Source of the DNA: Micromussa lordhowensis
Lineage: Eukaryota > Cnidaria > Anthozoa > Scleractinia > Lobophylliidae
Length of the DNA stretch: 64,000 nucleotides
NCBI GenBank assembly: GCA_964020085.1
Contig: OZ026606.1
Location: 16,072,080 to 16,136,079, forward strand
Direction: 5' to 3'
Position 1 is the stretch's first letter; the number at the start of each line of letters is the position of its first letter. Shown in pieces: positions 21,501-33,500 of this stretch. A model generated the notes under the pieces. It worked only from the letters and a program-made list of their open reading frames with translations. It was not told where the DNA came from and did no database searches. A program made the position numbers and the translations under genes.

Positions 21501-24500
21501 CGCAGGTCAGGCTTCGGAGGAGTTTCGGTCACGTATGATTTTTGGCCAAAAGCGCAGGCCGCGGGTCAGGCTTCGGAGCAGTTTCGGTCACGTATGATTT
21601 TTGGCCAAAAGCGCAGGCCGCGGGTCAGGCTTCGGAGCAGTTTCGGTCACGTATGATTTTTGGCCAAAAGCGCAGGCCGCGGGTCAGGCTTCGGAGGAGT
21701 TTCGGTCACGTATGATTTTTGGCCAAAAGCGCAGGCCGCGGGTCAGGCTTCGGAGCAGTTTCGGTCACGTATGATTTTTGGCCAAAAGCGCAGGCCGCGG
21801 GTCAGGCTTCGGAGCAGTTTCGGTCACGTATGATTTTTGGCCAAAAGCGCAGGCCGCGGGTCAGGCTTCGGAGCAGTTTCGGTCACGTATGATTTTTGGC
21901 CAAAAGCGCAGGCCGCGGGTCAGGCTTCGGAGCAGTTTCGGTCACGTATGATTTTTGGCCAAAAGCGCAGGCCGCGGGTCAGGCTTCGGAGCAGTTTCGG
22001 TCACGTATGATTTTTGGCCAAAAGCGCAGGCCGCGGGTCAGGCTTCGGAGCAGTTTCGGTCACGTATGATTTTTGGCCAAAAGCGCAGGCCGCAGGTCAG
22101 GCTTCGGAGGAGTTTCGGTCACGTATGATTTTTGGCCAAAAGCGCAGGCCGCGGGTCAGGCTTCGGAGCAGTTTCGGTCACGTATGATTTTTGGCCAAAA
22201 GCGCAGGCCGCGGGTCAGGCTTCGGAGCAGTTTCGGTCACGTATGATTTTTGGCCAAAAGCGCAGGCCGCGGGTCAGGCTTCGGAGGAGTTTCGGTCACG
22301 TATGATTTTTGGCCAAAAGCGCAGGCCGCGGGTCAGGCTTCGGAGCAGTTTCGGTCACGTATGATTTTTGGCCAAAAGCGCAGGCCGCGGGTCAGGCTTC
22401 GGAGCAGTTTCGGTCACGTATGATTTTTGGCCAAAAGCGCAGGCCGCGGGTCAGGCTTCGGAGCAGTTTCGGTCACGTATGATTTTTGGCCAAAAGCGCA
22501 GGCCGCGGGTCAGGCTTCGGAGCAGTTTCGGTCACGTATGATTTTTGGCCAAAAGCGCAGGCCGCGGGTCAGGCTTCGGAGCAGTTTCGGTCACGTATGA
22601 TTTTTGGCCAAAAGCGCAGGCCGCGGGTCAGGCTTCGGAGCAGTTTCGGTCACGTATGATTTTTGGCCAAAAGCGCAGGCCGCGGGTCAGGCTTCATAGC
22701 AGTTTCGGTCACGTATGATTTTTGGCCAAAAGCGCAGGCCGCGGGTCAGGCTTCAGAGCAGTTTCGGTCACGTATGATTTTTGGCCAAAAGCGCAGGCCG
22801 CGGGTCAGGCTTCGGAGCAGTTTCGGTCACGTATGATTTTTGGCCAAAAGCGCAGGCCGCGGGTCAGGCTTCGGAGCAGTTTCGGTCACGTATGATTTTT
22901 GGCCAAAAGCGCAGGCCGCGGGTCAGGCTTCGGAGCAGTTTCGGTCACGTACGATTTTTGGCCAAAAGCGCACGCCGCGTGTCAGGCTTCGGAGCAGTTT
23001 CGGTCACGTATGATTTTTGGCCAAAAGCGCAGGCCGCGGGTCAGGCTTCGGAGCAGTTTTGGTCACGTACGATTTTTGGCCAAAAGCGCAGGCCGCGGGT
23101 CAGGCTTCGGAGCAGTTTCGGTCACGTACGATTTTTGGCCAAAAGCGCAGGCCGCGGGTCAGGCTTCGGAGCAGTTTCGGTCACGTACGATTTTTGGCCA
23201 AAAGCGCAGGCCGCGGGTCAGGCTTCGGAGCAGTTTCGGTCACGTACGATTTTTGGCCAAAAGCGCAGGCTGCGGGTCAGGCTTCGGACCAGTTTCGGTC
23301 ACGTACGATTTTTGGCCAAAAGCGCAGGCCGCGGGTCAGGCTTCGGAGCAGTTTCGGTCACGTACGATTTTTGGCCAAAAGCGCAGGCCGCGGGTCAGGC
23401 TTCGGAGCAGTTTCGGTCACGTACGATTTTTGGCCAAAAGCGCAGGCCGCGGGTCAGGCTTCGGAGCAGTTTCGGTCACGTACGATTTTTGGCCAAAAGC
23501 GCAGGCCGCGGGTCAGGCTTCGGAGCAGTTTCGGTCACGTACGATTTTTGGCCAAAAGCGCAGGCTGCGGGTCAGGCTTCGGACCAGTTTCGGTCACGTA
23601 CGATTTTTGGCCAAAAGCGCAGGCCGCGGGTCAGCCTTCGGAGCAGTTTCGGTCACGTACGATTTTTGGCCAAAAGCGCAGGCCGCGGGTCAGGCTTCGG
23701 AGCAGTTTCGGTCACGTATGATTTTTGGCCAAAAGCGCAGGCCGCGGGTCAGGCTTCGGAGCAGTTTCGGTCACGTACGATTTTTGGCCAAAAGCGCAGG
23801 CCGCGGGTCAGGCTTCGGAGCAGTTTCGGTCACGTACGATTTTTGGCCAAAAGCGCAGGCTGCGGGTCAGGCTTCGGACCAGTTTCGGTCACGTACGATT
23901 TTTGGCCAAAAGCGCAGGCCGCGGGTCAGGCTTCGGAGCAGTTTCGGTCACGTACGATTTTTGGCCAAAAGCGCAGGCCGCGGGTCAGGCTTCGGAGCAG
24001 TTTCGGTCACGTACGATTTTTGGCCAAAAGCGCAGGCCGCGGGTCAGGCTTCGGAGCAGTTTCGGTCACGTACGATTTTTGGCCAAAAGCGCAGGCCGCG
24101 GGTCAGGCTTCGGAGCAGTTTCGGTCACGTACGATTTTTGGCCAAAAGCGCAGGCCGCGGGTCAGGCTTCGGAGCAGTTTCGGTCACGTATGATTTTTGG
24201 CCAAAAGCGCAGGCCGCGGGTCAGGCTTCGGAGCAGTTTCGGTCACGTACGATTTTTGGCCAAAAGCGCAGGCCGCGGGTCAGGCTTCGGAGCAGTTTCG
24301 GTCACGTATGATTTTTGGCCAAAAGCGCAGGCCGCGGGTCAGGCTTCGGAGCAGTTTCGGTCACGTACGATTTTTGGCCAAAAGCGCAGGCCGCGGGTCA
24401 GGCTTCGGAGCAGTTTCGGTCACGTACGATTTTTGGCCAAAAGCGCAGGCCGCGGGTCAGGCTTCGGAGCAGTTTCGGTCACGTATGATTTTTGGCCAAA

Positions 24501-27500
24501 AGCGCAGGCCGCGGGTCAGGCTTCGGAGCAGTTTCGGTCACGTATGATTTTTGGCCAAAAGCGCAGGCCGCGGGTCAGGCTTCGGAGCAGTTTCGGTCAC
24601 GTACGATTTTTGGCCAAAAGTGCAGGCCGCGGGTCAGGCTTCGGAGCAGTTTCGGTCACGTATGATTTTTGGCCAAAAGCGCAGGCCGCGGGTCAGGCTT
24701 CGGAGCAGTTTCGGTCACGTATGATTTTTGGCCAAAAGCGCAGGCCGCGGGTCAGGCTTCGGAGCAGTTTCGGTCACGTATGATTTTTGGCCAAAAGCGC
24801 AGGCCGCGGGTCAGGCTTCGGAGCAGTTTCGGTCACGTACGATTTTTGGCCAAAAGCGCAGGCCGCGGGTCAGGCTTCGGAGCAGTTTCGGTCACGTACG
24901 ATTTTTGGCCAAAAGCGCAGGCCGCGGGTCAGGCTTCGGAGCAGTTTCGGTCACGTACGATTTTTGGCCAAAAGCGCAGGCCGCGGGTCAGGCTTCGGAG
25001 CAGTTTCGGTCACGTACGATTTTTGGCCAAAAGCGCAGGCCGCGGGTCAGGCTTCGGAGCAGTTTCGGTCACGTATGATTTCTGGCCAAAAGCGCAGGCC
25101 GCGGGTCAGGCTTCGGAGCAGTTTCTGTCACGTATGATTTTTGGCCAAAAGCGCAGGCCGCGTGTCAGGCTTCGGAGCAGTTTCGGTCACGTATGATTTT
25201 TGGCCAAAAGCGCAGGCCGCGGGTCAGGCTTCGGAGCAGTTTCGGTCACGTATGATTTTTGGCCAAAAGCGCAGGCCGCGGGTCAGGCTTCGGAGCAGTT
25301 TCGGTCACGTATGATTTTTGGCCAAAAGCGCAGGCCGCGGGTCAGGCTTCATAGCAGTTTCGGTCACGTATGATTTTTGGCCAAAAGCGCAGGCCGCGGG
25401 TCAGGCTTCAGAGCAGTTTCGGTCACGTATGATTTTTGGCCAAAAGCGCAGGCCGCGGGTCAGGCTTCGGAGCAGTTTCGGTCACGTATGATTTTTGGCC
25501 AAAAGCGCAGGCCGCGGGTCAGGCTTCGGAGCAGTTTCGGTCACGTATGATTTTTGGCCAAAAGCGCAGGCCGCGGGTCAGGCTTCGGAGCAGTTTCGGT
25601 CACGTATGATTTTTGTCCAAAAGCGCAGGCCGCGGGTCAGGCTTCGGAGCAGTTTCGGTCACGTATGATTTTTGGCCAAAAGCGCAGGCCGCGGGTCAGG
25701 CTTCGGAGCAGTTTCGGTCACGTATGATTTTTGGCCAAAAGCGCAGGCCGCGGGTCAGGCTTCGGAGCAGTTTCGGTCACGTATGATTTTTGGCCAAAAG
25801 CGCAGGCCGCAGGTCAGGCTTCGGAGGAGTTTCGGTCACGTATGATTTTTGGCCAAAAGCGCAGGCCGCGGGTCAGGCTTCGGAGCAGTTTCGGTCACGT
25901 ATGATTTTTGGCCAAAAGCGCAGGCCGCGGGTCAGGCTTCGGAGCAGTTTCGGTCACGTATGATTTTTGGCCAAAAGCGCAGGCCGCGGGTCAGGCTTCG
26001 GAGGAGTTTCGGTAACGTATGATTTTTGGCCAAAAGCGCAGGCCGCGGGTCAGGCTTCGGAGCAGTTTCGGTCACGTATGATTTTTGGCCAAAAGCGCAG
26101 GCCGCGGGTCAGGCTTCGGAGCAGTTTCGGTCACGTATGATTTTTGGCCAAAAGCGCAGGCCGCGGGTCAGGCTTCGGAGCAGTTTCGGTCACGTATGAT
26201 TTTTGGCCAAAAGCGCAGGCCGCGGGTCAGGCTTCGGAGCAGTTTCGGTCACGTATGATTTTTGGCCAAAAGCGCAGGCCGCGGGTCAGGCTTCGGAGCA
26301 GTTTCGGTCACGTATGATTTTTGGCCAAAAGCGCAGGCCGCGGGTCAGGCTTCGGAGCAGTTTCGGTAACGTATGATTTTTGGCCAAAAGCGCAGGCCGC
26401 GGGTCAGGCTTCGGAGCAGTTTCGGTCACGTATGATTTTTGGCCAAAAGCGCAGGCCGCGGGTCAGGCTTCGGAGCAGTTTCGGTCACGTATGATTTTTG
26501 GCCAAAAGCGCAGGCCGCGGGTCAGGCTTCGGAGCAGTTTCGGTCACGTATGATTTTTGGCCAAAAGCGCAGGCCGCGGGTCAGGCTTCGGAGCAGTTTC
26601 GGTCACGTATGATTTTTGGCCAAAAGCGCAGGCCGCGGGTCAGGCTTCGGAGCAGTTTCGGTCACGTATGATTTTTGGCCAAAAGCGCAGGCCGCGGGTC
26701 AGGCTTCGGAGCAGTTTCGGTCACGTATGATTTTTGGCCAAAAGCGCAGGCCGCGGGTCAGGCTTCGGAGCAGTTTCGGTCACGTACGATTTTTGGCCAA
26801 AAGCGCAGGCCGCGGGTCAGGCTTCGGAGCAGTTTCGGTCACGTATGATTTTTGGCCAAAAGCGCAGGCCGCGGGTCAGGCTTCGGAGCAGTTTCGGTCA
26901 CGTATGATTTTTGGCCAAAAGCGCAGGCCGCGGGTCAGGCTTCGGAGCAGTTTCGGTCACGTATGATTTTTGGCCAAAAGCGCAGGCCGCGGGTCAGGCT
27001 TCGGAGCAGTTTCGGTCACGTACGATTTTTGGCCAAAAGCGCAGGCCGCGGGTCAGGCTTCGGAGCAGTTTCGGTCACGTACGATTTTTGGCCAAAAGCG
27101 CAGGCCGCGGGTCAGGCTTCGGAGCAGTTTCGGTCACGTACGATTTTTGGCCAAAAGCGCAGGCCGCGGGTCAGGCTTCGGAGCAGTTTCGGTCACGTAC
27201 GATTTTTGGCCAAAAGCGCAGGCCGCGGGTCAGGCTTCGGAGCAGTTTCGGTCACGTATGATTTTTGGCCAAAAGCGCAGGCCGCGGGTCAGGCTTCGGA
27301 GCAGTTTCGGTCACGTATGATTTTTGGCCAAAAGCGCAGGCCGCGTGTCAGGCTTCGGAGCAGTTTCGGTCACGTATGATTTTTGGCCAAAAGCGCAGGC
27401 CGCGGGTCAGGCTTCGGAGCAGTTTCGGTCACGTATGATTTTTGGCCAAAAGCGCAGGCCGCGGGTCAGGCTTCGGAGCAGTTTCGGTCACGTATGATTT

Positions 27501-30500
27501 TTGGCCAAAAGCGCAGGCCGCGGGTCAGGCTTCATAGCAGTTTCGGTCACGTATGATTTTTGGCCAAAAGCGCAGGCCGCGGGTCAGGCTTCAGAGCAGT
27601 TTCGGTCACGTATGATTTTTGGCCAAAAGCGCAGGCCGCGGGTCAGGCTTCGGAGCAGTTTCGGTCACGTATGATTTTTGGCCAAAAGCGCAGGCCGCGG
27701 GTCAGGCTTCGGAGCAGTTTCGGTCACGTATGATTTTTGGCCAAAAGCGCAGGCCGCGGGTCAGGCTTCGGAGCAGTTTCGGTCACGTATGATTTTTGGC
27801 CAAAAGCGCAGGCCGCGGGTCAGGCTTCGGAGCAGTTTCGGTCACGTATGATTTTTGGCCAAAAGCGCAGGCCGCGGGTCAGGCTTCGGAGCAGTTTCGG
27901 TCACGTATGATTTTTGGCCAAAAGCGCAGGCCGCGGGTCAGGCTTCGGAGCAGTTTCGGTCACGTATGATTTTTGGCCAAAAGCGCAGGCCGCAGGTCAG
28001 GCTTCGGAGGAGTTTCGGTCACGTATGATTTTTGGCCAAAAGCGCAGGCCGCGGGTCAGGCTTCGGAGCAGTTTCGGTCACGTATGATTTTTGGCCAAAA
28101 GCGCAGGCCGCGGGTCAGGCTTCGGAGCAGTTTCGGTCACGTATGATTTTTGGCCAAAAGCGCAGGCCGCGGGTCAGGCTTCGGAGGAGTTTCGGTCACG
28201 TATGATTTTTGGCCAAAAGCGCAGGCCGCGGGTCAGGCTTCGGAGCAGTTTCGGTCACGTATGATTTTTGGCCAAAAGCGCAGGCCGCGGGTCAGGCTTC
28301 GGAGCAGTTTCGGTCACGTATGATTTTTGGCCAAAAGCGCAGGCCGCGGGTCAGGCTTCGGAGCAGTTTCGGTCACGTATGATTTTTGGCCAAAAGCGCA
28401 GGCCGCGGGTCAGGCTTCGGAGCAGTTTCGGTCACGTATGATTTTTGGCCAAAAGCGCAGGCCGCGGGTCAGGCTTCGGAGCAGTTTCGGTCACGTATGA
28501 TTTTTGGCCAAAAGCGCAGGCCGCGGGTCAGGCTTCGGAGCAGTTTCGGTCACGTATGATTTTTGGCCAAAAGCGCAGGCCGCGGGTCAGGCTTCATAGC
28601 AGTTTCGGTCACGTATGATTTTTGGCCAAAAGCGCAGGCCGCGGGTCAGGCTTCAGAGCAGTTTCGGTCACGTATGATTTTTGGCCAAAAGCGCAGGCCG
28701 CGGGTCAGGCTTCGGAGCAGTTTCGGTCACGTATGATTTTTGGCCAAAAGCGCAGGCCGCGGGTCAGGCTTCGGAGCAGTTTCGGTCACGTATGATTTTT
28801 GGCCAAAAGCGCAGGCCGCGGGTCAGGCTTCGGAGCAGTTTCGGTCACGTATGATTTTTGGCCAAAAGCGCAGGCCGCGGGTCAGGCTTCGGAGCAGTTT
28901 CGGTCACGTATGATTTTTGGCCAAAAGCGCAGGCCGCGGGTCAGGCTTCGGAGCAGTTTCGGTCACGTATGATTTTTGGCCAAAAGCGCAGGCCGCGGGT
29001 CAGGCTTCGGAGCAGTTTCGGTCACGTATGATTTTTGGCCAAAAGCGCAGGCCGCAGGTCAGGCTTCGGAGGAGTTTCGGTCACGTATGATTTTTGGCCA
29101 AAAGCGCAGGCCGCGGGTCAGGCTTCGGAGCAGTTTCGGTCACGTATGATTTTTGGCCAAAAGCGCAGGCCGCGGGTCAGGCTTCGGAGCAGTTTCGGTC
29201 ACGTATGATTTTTGGCCAAAAGCGCAGGCCGCGGGTCAGGCTTCGGAGGAGTTTCGGTCACGTATGATTTTTGGCCAAAAGCGCAGGCCGCGGGTCAGGC
29301 TTCGGAGCAGTTTCGGTCACGTATGATTTTTGGCCAAAAGCGCAGGCCGCGGGTCAGGCTTCGGAGCAGTTTCGGTCACGTATGATTTTTGGCCAAAAGC
29401 GCAGGCCGCGGGTCAGGCTTCGGAGCAGTTTCGGTCACGTATGATTTTTGGCCAAAAGCGCAGGCCGCGGGTCAGGCTTCGGAGCAGTTTCGGTCACGTA
29501 TGATTTTTGGCCAAAAGCGCAGGCCGCGGGTCAGGCTTCGGAGCAGTTTCGGTCACGTATGATTTTTGGCCAAAAGCGCAGGCCGCGGGTCAGGCTTCGG
29601 AGCAGTTTCGGTCACGTATGATTTTTGGCCAAAAGCGCAGGCCGCGGGTCAGGCTTCGGAGCAGTTTCGGTCACGTATGATTTTTGGCCAAAAGCGCAGG
29701 CCGCGGGTCAGGCTTCGGAGCAGTTTCGGTCACGTATGATTTTTGGCCAAAAGCGCAGGCCGCGGGTCAGGCTTCGGAGCAGTTTCGGTCACGTATGATT
29801 TTTGGCCAAAAGCGCAGGCCGCGGGTCAGGCTTCGGAGCAGTTTCGGTCACGTATGATTTTTGGCCAAAAGCGCAGGCCGCGGGTCAGGCTTCATAGCAG
29901 TTTCGGTCACGTATGATTTTTGGCCAAAAGCGCAGGCCGCGGGTCAGGCTTCAGAGCAGTTTCGGTCACGTATGATTTTTGGCCAAAAGCGCAGGCCGCG
30001 GGTCAGGCTTCGGAGCAGTTTCGGTCACGTATGATTTTTGGCCAAAAGCGCAGGCCGCGGGTCAGGCTTCGGAGCAGTTTCGGTCACGTATGATTTTTGG
30101 CCAAAAGCGCAGGCCGCGGGTCAGGCTTCGGAGCAGTTTCGGTCACGTATGATTTTTGGCCAAAAGCGCAGGCCGCGGGTCAGGCTTCATAGCAGTTTCG
30201 GTCACGTATGATTTTTGGCCAAAAGCGCAGGCCGCGGGTCAGGCTTCAGAGCAGTTTCGGTCACGTATGATTTTTGGCCAAAAGCGCAGGCCGCGGGTCA
30301 GGCTTCGGAGCAGTTTCGGTCACGTATGATTTTTGGCCAAAAGCGCAGGCCGCGGGTCAGGCTTCGGAGCAGTTTCGGTCACGTATGATTTTTGGCCAAA
30401 AGCGCAGGCCGCGGGTCAGGCTTCGGAGCAGTTTCGGTCACGTATGATTTTTGGCCAAAAGCGCAGGCCGCGGGTCAGGCTTCGGAGCAGTTTCGGTCAC

Positions 30501-33500
30501 GTATGATTTTTGGCCAAAAGCGCAGGCCGCGGGTCAGGCTTCATAGCAGTTTCGGTCACGTATGATTTTTGGCCAAAAGCGCAGGTTGCGGGTCAGGCTT
30601 CAGAGCAGTTTCGGTCACGTATGATTTTTGGCCAAAAGCGCAGGCCGCGGGTCAGGCTTCGGAGCAGTTTCGGTCACGTATGATTTTTGGCCAAAAGCGC
30701 AGGCCGCGGGTCAGGCTTCGGAGCAGTTTCGGTCACGTATGATTTTTGGCCAAAAGCGCAGGCCGCGGGTCAGGCTTCGGAGCAGTTTCGGTCACGTATG
30801 ATTTTTGGCCAAAAGCGCAGGCCGCGGGTCAGGCTTCGGAGCAGTTTCGGTCACGTATGATTTTTGGCCAAAAGCGCAGGCCGCGGGTCAGGCTTCGGAG
30901 CAGTTTCGGTCACGTATGATTTTTGGCCAAAAGCGCAGGCCGCGGGTCAGGCTTCGGAGCAGTTTCGGTCACGTATGATTTTTGGCCAAAAGCGCAGGTT
31001 GCGGGTCAGGCTTCAGAGCAGTTTCGGTCACGTATGATTTTTGGCCAAAAGCGCAGGCCGCGGGTCAGGCTTCGGAGCAGTTTCGGTCACGTATGATTTT
31101 TGGCCAAAAGCGCAGGCCGCGGGTCAGGCTTCGGAGCAGTTTCGGTCACGTATGATTTTTGGCCAAAAGCGCAGGCCGCGGGTCAGGCTTCGGAGCAGTT
31201 TCGGTCACGTATGATTTTTGGCCAAAAGCGCAGGCCGCGGGTCAGGCTTCGGAGCAGTTTCGGTCACGTATGATTTTTGGCCAAAAGCGCAGGCCGCGGG
31301 TCAGGCTTCGGAGCAGTTTCGGTCACGTATGATTTTTGGCCAAAAGCGCAGGCCGCGGGTCAGGCTTCGGAGCAGTTTCGGTCACGTATGATTTTTGGCC
31401 AAAAGCGCAGGCCGCGGGTCAGGCTTCGGAGCAGTTTCGGTCACGTATGATTTTTGGCCAAAAGCGCAGGCCGCGGGTCAGGCTTCATAGCAGTTTCGGT
31501 CACGTATGATTTTTGGCCAAAAGCGCAGGCCGCGGGTCAGGCTTCAGAGCAGTTTCGGTCACGTATGATTTTTGGCCAAAAGCGCAGGCCGCGGGTCAGG
31601 CTTCGGAGCAGTTTCGGTCACGTATGATTTTTGGCCAAAAGCGCAGGCCGCGGGTCAGGCTTCGGAGCAGTTTCGGTCACGTATGATTTTTGGCCAAAAG
31701 CGCAGGCCGCGGGTCAGGCTTCGGAGCAGTTTCGGTCACGTATGATTTTTGGCCAAAAGCGCAGGCCGCGGGTCAGGCTTCGGAGCAGTTTCGGTCACGT
31801 ATGATTTTTGGCCAAAAGCACAGGCCGCGGGTCAGGCTTCGGAGCAGTTTCGGTCACGTATGATTTTTGGCCAAAAGCGCAGGCCGCGGGTCAGGCTTCG
31901 GAGCAGTTTCGGTCACGTATGATTTTTGGCCAAAAGCGCAGGCCGCGGGTCAGGCTTCGGAGCAGTTTCGGTCACGTATGATTTTTGGCCAAAAGCGCAG
32001 GCCGCAGGTCAGGCTTCGGAGGAGTTTCGGTCACGTATGATTTTTGGCCAAAAGCGCAGGCCGCGGGTCAGGCTTCGGAGCAGTTTCGGTCACGTATGAT
32101 TTTTGGCCAAAAGCGCAGGCCGCGGGTCAGGCTTCGGAGCAGTTTCGGTCACGTATGATTTTTGGCCAAAAGCGCAGGCCGCGGGTCAGGCTTCAGAGCA
32201 GTTTCGGTCACGTATGATTTTTGGCCAAAAGCGCAGGCCGCGGGTCAGGCTTCGGAGCAGTTTCGGTCACGTATGATTTTTGGCCAAAAGCGCAGGCCGC
32301 GGGTCAGGCTTCGGAGCAGTTTCGGTCACGTATGATTTTTGGCCAAAAGCGCAGGCCGCGGGTCAGGCTTCATAGCAGTTTCGGTCACGTATGATTTTTG
32401 GCCAAAAGCGCAGGCCGCAGGTCAGGCTTCGGAGGAGTTTCGGTCACGTATGATTTTTGGCCAAAAGCGCAGGCCGCGGGTCAGGCTTCGGAGCAGTTTC
32501 GGTCACGTATGATTTTTGGCCAAAAGCGCAGGCCGCGGGTCAGGCTTCGGAGCAGTTTCGGTCACGTATGATTTTTGGCCAAAAGCGCAGGCCGCGGGTC
32601 AGGCTTCAGAGCAGTTTCGGTCACGTATGATTTTTGGCCAAAAGCGCAGGCCGCGGGTCAGGCTTCGGAGCAGTTTCGGTCACGTATGATTTTTGGCCAA
32701 AAGCGCAGGCCGCGGGTCAGGCTTCGGAGCAGTTTCGGTCACGTATGATTTTTGGCCAAAAGCGCAGGCCGCGGGTCAGGCTTCGGAGCAGTTTCGGTCA
32801 CGTATGATTTTTGGCCAAAAGCGCAGGCCGCGGGTCAGGCTTCGGAGCAGTTTCGGTCACGTATGATTTTTGGCCAAAAGCGCAGGCCGCGGGTCAGGCT
32901 TCGGAGCAGTTTCGGTCACGTATGATTTTTGGCCAAAAGCGCAGGCCGCGGGTCAGGCTTCGGAGCAGTTTCGGTCACGTATGATTTTTGGCCAAAAGCG
33001 CAGGCCGCGGGTCAGGCTTCGGAGCAGTTTCGGTCACGTATGATTTTTGGCCAAAAGCGCAGGCCGCGGGTCAGGCTTCATAGCAGTTTCGGTCACGTAT
33101 GATTTTTGGCCAAAAGCGCAGGCCGCGGGTCAGGCTTCAGAGCAGTTTCGGTCACGTATGATTTTTGGCCAAAAGCGCAGGCCGCGGGTCAGGCTTCGGA
33201 GCAGTTTCGGTCACGTATGATTTTTGGCCAAAAGCGCAGGCCGCGGGTCAGGCTTCGGAGCAGTTTCGGTCACGTATGATTTTTGGCCAAAAGCGCAGGC
33301 CGCGGGTCAGGCTTCGGAGCAGTTTCGGTCACGTATGATTTTTGGCCAAAAGCGCAGGCCGCGGGTCAGGCTTCGGAGCAGTTTCGGTCACGTATGATTT
33401 TTGGCCAAAAGCGCAGGCCGCGGGTCAGGCTTCGGAGCAGTTTCGGTCACGTATGATTTTTGGCCAAAAGCGCAGGCCGCGGGTCAGGCTTCGGAGCAGT